Shown here: in pieces, positions 55,801 to 64,000 of the stretch
How positions within the stretch are numbered: position 1 is the stretch's first letter
Layout: each line of letters begins with the position of its first letter
Assembly (NCBI GenBank): GCA_028583605.1
Contig: CM053335.1
Location: 17,172,053-17,236,052 of the forward strand
Direction: 5' to 3'
Length of the DNA stretch: 64,000 nt
Origin: Dastarcus helophoroides
Lineage: Eukaryota; Arthropoda; Insecta; Coleoptera; Bothrideridae
The notes under the pieces: model-generated
The model's input: the letters and a program-made list of their open reading frames with translations, nothing else
What the model was told of the DNA's origin: nothing
The model's database searches: none
Position numbers and translations under genes: made by a program

Positions 55801-55890
55801 TTTCAGTGAACTTATTGAGACTTCTGAAAGTTTCAGTGAACTTATTAAGACTTCTGAAAGTTTCAGTAAACTTATTGAGACTTCTGAAAG
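52875..55890. repeat. 30-bp satellite, about 100 copies
   Basis: Unit agtttcagtgaacttattga + gacttctgaa, length 30 with hardly any length change for 3 kb. As 30 is a multiple of 3, several frames stay open on both strands (a ten-residue SELIETSESF repeat for up to 327 residues on plus; KLSEVSISSL on minus). The only clear length change is near 55340 (about 5 bases lost). No flanking coding signals were found. Confidence 0.92.
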
Positions 55891-55929
55891 TGTAATTACA
55901 TTTTTTTTAATGAAAACCACTGTATACAA

Positions 55930-56700
55930 GAATTTTTTCCTATACTGCAGTTAACCCATTCAATTTCCCAAACCACTGCACACCTTCACTTCAAAGAGGG
56001 ATTAATTAAGCGTTAGATTTTGGCCAAAGTGCGCAAATATACCTTAAGCTTGGGGCAGTCCTTAATTCGCAACATCAACCGCTGCTTTATGCATTAATAA
56101 TCTCCTTTGGGGGCCGGATCTCGGATCACCCCGCATTGCACATGCAAAGTATCTGCAAGCGACACACGGCTTTCGTCTGTGAGGAGCATAACAAGGGGGC
56201 GCGCGCTTTGAACCTGCACTGACTTAATTTTAACTTCGGGCGAAACTACGGAAGGCAGCTCGCCAAATATATTTGACTGCAACGTCGACTGTATTGCCTT
56301 TGTGACACGCTGACACGCTTACCTAACAACCAAAGATAAATATAAAAATGTCACGGGAAAATCCAAAGTAGACGCTTTTAGACGAGGCGGGCCCCCCACT
56401 TTTTACTATTGAGTGGTGACACAAGTAAAATATTTAGCACTTTGTAACATTTAGGGGGATATCATTAATATTTCTTTTTTTAAAGCACAAGACATTATTC
56501 AATAATTAAAAAAAAAAAAAGAAATTAAACTTAAAAACCAATAAAATTTCCCACATTGAGTGTAGATACTGGATACGCTTTTTCTGAAATTTTCGGTCAT
56601 TTTAATAACTGAACTAACTCCCATTAGTGGGTTAAACCGAACTGGTTCTCATTAGCGATTTTAAAAGAAAACTCAAAGGTTTGCCCATTTTGTACTTTTT
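55930..56700. other. Unique DNA with a GC-rich core, no proven gene
   Basis: The core (56040-56400) may hold the anoctamin leader exon. A minus-strand donor-like GTTAG|GTAAGC lies at 56326. A 62-residue open frame at 56094-56282 resembles nothing I know. Confidence 0.4.
56043..56220 (-). promoter_or_regulatory. Candidate initiator and 5' non-coding first exon of the anoctamin gene
   Basis: This stretch is clearly more GC-rich than its satellite surroundings. On the minus strand a TCAGT initiator word lies at 56222-56218. A donor-like CTTAAG|GTATAT follows at 56043/56042. The first protein-coding exon at 51075 begins with a 3' splice site and short untranslated sequence, so an upstream leader exon must exist. 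This is the best placed candidate I see, but it rests only on motifs and composition. The 30-bp satellite would then lie inside intron 1. Confidence 0.22.
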
Positions 56701-56714
56701 TTTAATTGAAAATT

Positions 56715-56925
56715 TTGTTTTTCTACGAAATTTCGTTTTTATACAAAGTTTCGTTTTTATACGAAATTTCGTTTTTATACGAAATTTCGTTTTTAGACGA
56801 AATTTTGTTTTTATACGAAATTTCGTTTTTACTCGAAATTTCGATTTTTTTCACATCGAAATTTCCATTTTTTTCGCATCAAAATTTCGATTTTTTTTGA
56901 TATTTCGATTTTTTTGAAATTTCGA
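56715..56925. repeat. 18-bp repeat (tttcgtttttatacgaaa)
   Basis: About seven units. The unit is nearly self-complementary (tttcg...cgaaa), then becomes gaaatttcgattttttt. Confidence 0.8.
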
Positions 56926-56929
56926 CTTT

Positions 56930-57335
56930 GAATTTGAAATTACGAATCCTTTTGAGGACGTTTTTGTTCAAGAAATAACTGAAATTTCGACTTTTAAACT
57001 TGAATGTGACATATTTTTTAAGTTGTTTCTTTAATTTTGCAAATTCAACTTTGATTTTAATTTTTTTTATTATTGATTTCTGTCAGGTTGTCGAGTTCGT
57101 GAGTTCTTTACAACTTACACAATTAATTATTGAAAAATTACTACTTTCGTAGTCCTATTCAGACGTAATTCCTTGTATAGGCAACTCTTCCTACTCGCTG
57201 GTTAGATTGGTTGCCTATTGCACTATCCTAACAAATTTTATTGGCCTTTTTTTCGTATTTTTAAAGTAAATATGTCAAAATTTTGCATTTGAACTCAAAA
57301 TTTAGCTTTTTCGCAGAAAATTTGCAATAAATCTG
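56930..57335. other. AT-rich spacer, nothing recognised
   Basis: No open frame or repeat of note. Confidence 0.4.
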
Positions 57336-57339
57336 CTCT

Positions 57340-58470
57340 AATTTTCATCTTACGTTCGAAATTTTTGTGAGAAGAAATTCGAAACTTTTTTCTCGAGTTG
57401 TGACGAAATTCTGCCCAAAATATTGAATTTTAGGGCCAGACTTTATTAAATTCTGGAAGTAACGACATTAATCGGCTTTTTTTTAATAAAAGGTCAGTGT
57501 TTGCGCGACACCAATCAATTTCGTGTACCATTTATTACGTTCGAAATTTTTGTGAGAAGAAATTCGAAACTTTTTTCTCGAGTTGTGACGAAATTTTGCC
57601 CAAAATATTGAATTTTAGGGCCAGAATTTAGTAAATTTTGGAAGTAACGATATAAATCGACTTTTTTTTAATAAAAGGTTGTCAGTGTTTGCGCGACACC
57701 GATCAATTTCGTGTGCCATCTATTATTACGTTCGAAATTTTTGTGAAAAAAAAGTCGAAACTTTTTTCTCTCTAGTTGTGACGAAATTTTGCCCAAAATA
57801 TTGAATTTTAGGGCCAGACTTTATTAAATTCTGGAAGTAACGACATTAATCGACTTTCTTTTAATAAAAGGTCAGTGTTTGCGCGACACCAATCAATTTC
57901 GTGTACCATTTATTACGTTCGAAATTTTTGTGAGAAGAAATTCGAAACTTTTTTCTCTCGAGTTATGACGAAATTAGGCTCAAAATATTGAATTTTAGGA
58001 CCAGAATTTATTAAATTCTGGAAATAACCACATTAATATTCGACTTTCTTTTTGATAAAATGTTGTCAGTGTTTGCGCGACACCAATCAATTTCGTGTAC
58101 CATCTATTACGTTCGAAATTTTTGTGAGAAGAAAGTCGAAACTTTTTTCTCGAGTTGTGACGAAATTATGCCCAAAATATTGAATTTTAGGGCCAGAATT
58201 TATTAAATTCTGGAAATAACGACATTAATATTCGATTTTTTTTTGATAAAAGTTTGTCAATGTTTGCGCGACACCAATCAATTTGGTGTACCATCTATTA
58301 CCTTCGAAATGTTTGTGAGAAGAAATTCGAAATTTTTTTCTCGAGTTGTGACGAAATTGTGCCCAAAATATTAAATTTTAGGGCCAGACTTTATTAAATT
58401 TTGGAAGTAACGATATTAATCGACTTTTTTTTAATAAAAGGTTGTCAGTGTTTGTCAATTTCGTGTATCA
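57340..58470. repeat. ~188-bp tandem array, about 6 copies
   Basis: The phrase ttacgttcgaaatttttgtg recurs near 57351, 57536, 57726, 57913 and 58108, with a diverged copy at 58300. Each unit also has attgaattttagggccag and gtgtttgcgcgacacc. Confidence 0.88.
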
Positions 58471-58599
58471 TCTACTGATACAAAGTTAAAATTAAATAGT
58501 AGTCGCATTTACGACATTTGCATTTACAGAAATCGGTTTCTGAAAACTAATTAAACTAATTTATTTATTCAATTTAATTAAATTAATTCATTTAAATAG

Positions 58600-58890
58600 A
58601 ATGCAACCCAGACTACAAATTCATGCAGCCCTTCAGGCGTGTATAGTGGCGAAGCATAGGTAGCTGAACTACCAACAGTTGAAACACTGCCATCTAGCGA
58701 AGCGGTTGCTCCCTAGGCAAGTTCCCAGAAAACAAGGATTTGAATGCACAGACGCGGTTTGAACATTTATTAGATTCGAAGTTTGGAAACCAAATATGTT
58801 AGATCCCGTCAGTTTTGTTTAACCAACTAGAATGCTAACAAATGTTCCGATAAATACTAAAGAATTCACGGACGTCAAGCATATGACTAC
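58600..58890. repeat. Family B element
   Basis: Contains cttcaggcgtgtatagtg, accaacagttgaaacactgc, aacatttattagattcgaag and aaatgttccgataaatact. Confidence 0.72.
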
Positions 58891-59580
58891 TAGATGTCGT
58901 CCTGCATTAAAATAGATTTCATTTTGACTTCTCCTTGTTATAGTAAAAGTTGAACGTTAGATGGGGCGAAAGAACTTTAAATTTCTGTAAGGTTGATGCT
59001 GCGCTTTGGAAGCTCGTCAACAGATGACGCCAGTTTGTTAAAATTTGAATTACTAGAAAGTTAATGTTTAAATCGTTTTCATTGCAAAACAACTTTAAAG
59101 ATTAGTAACAGGTTGATCTAGCGAGTGAGTGAACAATGTACATAATTGGTAAGTACAGGAAATTAACTGAAAATGAAAAAAAGATGAAGCAATGGTAACG
59201 CGTTATGAATGCTTAGGAAAAAGCGCTTTATTTGGGGGATTAAGGTGAGAAAAAAAATTGATTGGGGGGGCCCAATTTATTTTTTAATTACTTTATGACC
59301 TTATAACCATTAAATTCATGTAAAAAACTAGTACATAATACAAATCCCTTTCCTTAATTGATTAAAACTTCCACACTAAAAACAAGAACATTTTTTCATG
59401 TTTCGTTCTATATTTTAACATAAAATATTGTTTAAACAATAAATCTAATAATCCTGACGATTAAATGAATGCGAAAGTGTCTATCTGTTTGTGAGCTTTT
59501 CACGACTCAATTCCTGAAGCGATTTTGATGAACATTGGTGTAGGGGTTGCTTAAAACTCAAGATAGAAAATAGGCTCTTT
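58890..59580. other. Unique DNA with a single box shared with the 63-kb array
   Basis: At 59465-59560: gcgaaagtgtctatctgttt, gagcttttcacgactcaatt and gcgattttgatgaacattgg, one diverged unit of the ~180-bp repeat found at 63.07-64 kb. No gene is seen. Confidence 0.55.
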
Positions 59581-59584
59581 ATTA

Positions 59585-60725
59585 TCGCAGAAAGTTTTTA
59601 ATTTTTTCCATATTTTCGAACTTTTCCCCAAATTTCGAACTTTTCCCAAAATTTCGAATTTTTCTTAAAATCTTGAATTTTTCTCGCGATCTCGAATTTT
59701 CCTCAAAACTCCGAATTTTTCGTCGAAAATTCAAATTCTGGCCAAAATTTCGATTTTTCCAAAAGTTTCGAATTTTCACCAAAATTTCAAATTTTTCTCA
59801 AAATTTTGAATTTTTTCCAAAAAGTTCGAATTTTCTCCAAATTTGAGATCTTTTTCCAAAGTTCTTAATTTTTTCCGTATTATCCAATTTTACCCAAAAT
59901 TTCAAATTTTGGCCCAAATTTCGACTTTGTTCCAAAATTTCGATTTGCTCCAAAATTTTGATTTTATACCCAAAATCTAATTTTTTTTTCAAAATTTCGA
60001 ATTTTTGCCAAATTTCAGACCTTTTCCCAAAGTTTTCAATTTTTCCCATATTTTCGAACTGTTCCCCAAATTTCGAACTTTTCCCAAAATTTCGAATTTT
60101 TCTCAAAACTCCGAATTTTTCGTCGAAAATTCAAATTCTTGCCAAAATTTCGATTTTTTCCAAAAGTTTCGAATTTTCCCCAAAATTTCAAATTTTTCTC
60201 AAAATTTTGAATTTTTTCCAAAAATTTCGAGTTTTTCCCAAATTTCGGACCTTTTCCCAAAGTTCTTAATTTTTTCCGTATTTTCCAATTTTCCCCAAAA
60301 TTTCAAATTTTTGCCCAAATTTCGAATTTGTTCCAAAATCTCGATTTTATCCCCAAAATCTGATTTTTTTTCAAAATTTCGAATTTTTGCCAAATTTCAG
60401 ACCTTTTCCCAAAGTTTTCAATTTTTTCCATATTTTCGAACTTTCCCCAAATTTCGAACTTTTCCCGAAATTTCGAATTTTTCTTAAAATTTTGAATTTT
60501 TCTCGAGATCTCGAATTTTCCTCAAAACTCCGAATTTTTTGTCGAAAATTCAAATTATTTCCAAAATTTCGATTTTTTCCAAAAGTTTCGAATTTTCCCC
60601 AAAATTTCAAATTTTTCTCAAAATTTTGAATTTTTTCCAAAAATTTCGAGTTTTTCCCAAATTTCGGACCTTTTTCCAAAGTTCTTAATTTTTTCCATAT
60701 TTTCCAATTTTTTTTGGAAATTTTC
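59585..60725. repeat. AT-rich satellite, ~18-bp subunits in ~380-440-bp blocks
   Basis: Block marker tattttcgaactttyccc near 59611, 60049 and 60431. Subunits resemble ccaaaatttcgaattttt. Overlapping frames up to 160 residues on both strands are by-products. Confidence 0.82.
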
Positions 60726-63050
60726 ACTTTTTGAAAATTGAAAATTTTATCTTTATTTGAAATCTTTAATTTTTCTATCGTTTCTGAGAATTTCGACATT
60801 TTCTGAAGTTTTTCTGAAAATTTCAAATATTTTTTGCAAATATTGTCGATTTTGAAAACTGAAAACTTCCTCTTTTTTGTAAAATTTTAGATTTTCTTAA
60901 AATCTGGAGGTTTTTAGAAATTGCAACTTTCTTGAAACTTTTGACATTTTACAAAATTTTACTTTTTTAAAAATTTTGACATTTTTTCAAAGATTTTGTT
61001 TTGCTCTAAATTTTTACTTTTTTGTGAATATCGACGCTTTCAAGAGGTCGACTCTTTTCAAAATTTTGATTTAAAGATTACAATTTTTTTCAAAAATTTT
61101 TGAGAAAAAGAGCCATCGTTTTTAGAAGAGTCCCAAAATTTCAAAATTGAAAATAATCAAAATGAAAAGAATTCATTAATAATTTGCTGTTCTAATTTAA
61201 TTTTTTTCTAGTAATTTTGAAGTTCCAGAGAAATTTCAAAAATCAAATATTCTAGCTTAAAGCGAATACTTTTGTGATTTAAATTCAAATTTTGGCAATT
61301 CATTTGTAAATAAAATGCAAGTTTTTTTTGGAAATTTGTTTCAAAACTTTGCGCAATTTTAAAAATAGAAAATTTTGTTATTAATTTTTTTTTAATTCGA
61401 GTGTTATTTCGAAATTTTTCTCAAAAATTGTAAATTAAAAAAAAACGTTACGACTTTTAAAAATTAAAACTAAAGTTATCAGAAAAATCGAACTTTTAAA
61501 ATGTCAAACGTCCAAAATTTTTGAAATTTTCATAGGTCAAATTCTCAAAAGAAAATAAGGATTTCGAAAAAAAATGTCAATGGTCGACTTATTTAATAAT
61601 TTTGGAAATGTGAATAAAAGACGAAATTTTGGAAAAATATCGACATTTAAAATAAATTGCAGAGTTTTTAGTTTAATAATTATTATTATTATTAATTTAA
61701 AAATTTTTAAAGAAGCTAAAATTTTTAAATATTGGGGAAAACTCGAAATTATCGAAGAGTTCGTAATTATTAAAAAAGTTGAAATTTTGAAAATGTATAA
61801 TTTTGAAAAAAGTCGAAATTTTCAATAGTTCTAGTTTAAAAAAAATCTGTTCTTGTAAATTGAAGATTTAATTAAAAATGTTTAAAAAAATGTATAAATA
61901 ACATTTTTAAAAAAGTTCGAACTTTTCAAAAAAATGGTCAAGTTTTCAAAAAGAGTCGAAATTTTGAAAAAAAGTCGAAGTTTTGAAATGGGGTCGAAAT
62001 TTTACGAAATATTAGTCGAAAATTTCAACAAAAGGTTTAAGTAATGTCGGAGTTAAAAAGAGAAGAAATTTTCAAAAAGAAAAGGTCGAAATTTATACTC
62101 GAAATATCAAAATTTGCAAAAGATTTGAGAATTTTTGTCGAATTTACGAATTAATTTGAAATTTTAAAGTTTAAATTTTGAATAGTTGGGAAGTTTGCAC
62201 TCAACTCTCAATAAAAATCAAAATTTTCGAAACCGGAATATTGAAAATACGTGAAAATTATCAGACAGATTGAAGTTTTCAAAAGTGGAAATATTGAGAA
62301 CTCAAAATTTTGGAAAAATTTTTGGTAGTTAAAATTTTGAATCGGAGCGGAACATTTTTTTAAAAAGTTGAAATGTTAGGTCAAAAAAATTTAAATGTCG
62401 AAAGTGCATTTCATAAAATTTCAAAATTTTCAAAAAACTCGGAATTTTGAAAACATTTCGAGAATTAAAAAGTAGCGAAATTTTCAACAAAGAAAATCAA
62501 AAAATAATCGAAACCTTTTAAATTTAAACCAGTCGAAATTATTAAAAACCGAAAATTTCAATAAAAAAATTATAATTTTTCAAAATATAAACAAGAAATT
62601 TAGAAAAAAGTCGAAAATTTAAAAAGTGAAAAGTCCAGTTTTGAACAAATTTAGATTTTCAGAAAAAGTAAGGATTTTCAAATGGTAAAAATTTTAAAAA
62701 ATGTAATAATTTTCAAAAAAAATTCCAAAAAAAAGACAACACCGAAAAGTTTAAATATTTATATAAATACGAAAATTTTTAAAAAAGTATTTACAGTTTT
62801 CTAGAAAAGTTAATACTTAAAAATAAAATAAGGTCGAGATTACAAAAAAAAAAACTAAATTTTGCAGTACAGTCGGAATTTGGAAAAAAAACCCACCCTT
62901 TCAAAAACGCGACATTATCAAAAGTTGTCATTGTCAAGTTTTCAAAGAAATCTAAAATTTTCGAAAAGTAACGTTTTGAAAATGTCGAAATTTTCAGTCG
63001 AAATGTTAAAAATTTTAAAACGCCAAACACCCCCATTAGATTTGGCTACG
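60726..63050. repeat. Diverged AT-rich repeat DNA
   Basis: Words such as gtcgaaattttgaaaaa recur without a regular period. No gene is seen. Confidence 0.6.
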
Positions 63051-63069
63051 AACCCCCACTGATTGGGTC

Positions 63070-64000
63070 ATTTCTGATCGTAACTAAATATAAATAGGAA
63101 AATGTGTTTGTCTGTTTGTTGGCTTTTCACGGCTCAATTACTGAACCGATTTCGATGAAAATTGGTACAGAGCTACCTTGAATCGAGAGATAAAAAATAG
63201 GTTTAGTTTTACCACAAAAAACAATGGTTTTGATTACATTGTGTCACTTCTGATCGTAACTAAATATGAATGCGAAAATGTGTTTGTCTGTCCGTCTGTT
63301 TGTTGGCTTTTCACGGATCAATTACTTAACTGATTTCGATGAAAATTGGTACCGGGCTACCTTGAATCCAGGGATAAAAAATACGCTTACTTTTACCACA
63401 AAAAACAATGGTTTTGATTACATTGTGTCACTTCTGATCGTAACTAAATATAAATGCGAAAATGTATTTGTGTGTCCGTCTGTTTGTTGGTTTTTCACGG
63501 CTCAATTACTGAACTGATTTCGACAAAAATTGGTACAAACCTACCTTGAATCCAGAGATAAAAAATACTGCTTACTTTTACCACAAAAAAGAATGGTTTT
63601 GATTACATTGTGTCACTTCTGATTGTAACTAAATATAAATGCGAAAATGTGGTTGTCTGTCCGTCTGTTTGTTGGCTTTTCACGGCTCAATTACTGAACT
63701 GATTTCGATGAAAATTGGCACAGAGCTACCTTAAATCCAGAGATAAAAAATACGCTTACTTTTACCACAAAAAACAATGGTTTTGATTACATTGTGTCAC
63801 TTCTGATCGTAACTAAATATAAATGCGAAAATGTATTTGTCCGTCTGTTTGTTGGCTTTTCACGGCTCAATTACTGAACCGATTTCGATGAAAATTGGCA
63901 CAGAGCTACCTTACATCCAGGGATAAAAAATACGCTTACTTTTACCACAAAAAACAATGGTTTTGATTACATTGTGTCACTTCTGATCGTAACTAAATAT
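63070..64000. repeat. ~180-bp tandem array continuing past the window end
   Basis: The phrase gatcgtaactaaatat recurs near 63077, 63252, 63437, 63807 and 63985. Each unit has ttcacggctcaattactgaa and cgatttcgatgaaaattgg. The last unit is cut by the window edge. Confidence 0.88.

Noticed and set aside
56094..56282. 62-residue minus-strand frame (SNIFGELPSVVSPEV...) as a protein-coding exon
   Set aside because: A brief likeness of SNIFG to microtubule-associated Jupiter-type motifs did not extend further; the donor there is weak. The stretch is better seen as GC-rich 5' region.

Overview
The window looks like AT-rich nuclear DNA of an insect. The evidence is one intron-bearing animal gene with ~50-bp introns beside very long ones, TCAGT-type initiators, and the 'ACCGATTTYGATGAAA' boxes common in insect repeats. 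I cannot name the species. By eye, well over half of the sequence is tandem repeat. Nothing is bacterial or viral, and there is no CRISPR array.

The one gene I recognise is on the minus strand, from about 51.1 kb down to 27.4 kb: an anoctamin of the ANO10/TMEM16K type (Drosophila Axs is the nearest named fly relative). Nine coding exon positions, plus an alternative first exon, can be placed with canonical GT/AG boundaries and matching phases. They cover the cytosolic N-terminus through the last transmembrane helices; the C-terminal exon is not identified with confidence. All six Ca2+-site positions of the family are acidic or Asn as expected. Four exons carry five single-base frame disruptions, each in a short run of one base. 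Because every splice site and nearly every codon is otherwise intact, I favour indel errors in the assembly over a dead gene.

The long introns are filled with satellites, a different one in each. The intron after exon 8 holds a 44-bp satellite (27.86-31.63 kb). The intron after exon 4 holds 22-bp and 17-bp satellites (35.4-40.5 kb). The intron after exon 3 holds a 43-bp satellite with a ~733-bp higher-order unit (43.8-47.1 kb) and a 270-bp repeat (47.5-48.5 kb). Upstream of the gene is a 30-bp satellite of ~100 copies (52.9-55.9 kb). The most striking observation is that the 44-bp satellite contains six copies of a 123-bp piece of this gene's own exon 6 plus its 3' splice site, captured once and amplified with the array.

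Left of the gene: a ~170-bp satellite with a 7-monomer higher-order repeat (1-2.9 kb), a 530-bp repeat (3.3-4.5 kb), and unique DNA. Then come palindrome-cored arrays of 429 and 307 bp (7.2-10.4 and 12.9-16.1 kb), two orphan exons of unknown genes (10.95 kb plus; 11.7-11.9 kb minus, with a signal peptide), a GC-rich 22-bp array (18.4-19.1 kb), and AT-rich satellites with a ~981-bp dimeric higher-order unit (21.6-24.1 kb). Right of the gene (56.7-64 kb) are more AT-rich arrays of ~18, ~188, ~380-440 and ~180 bp. Two dispersed fold-back repeat families (called A and B here) are scattered through the window.
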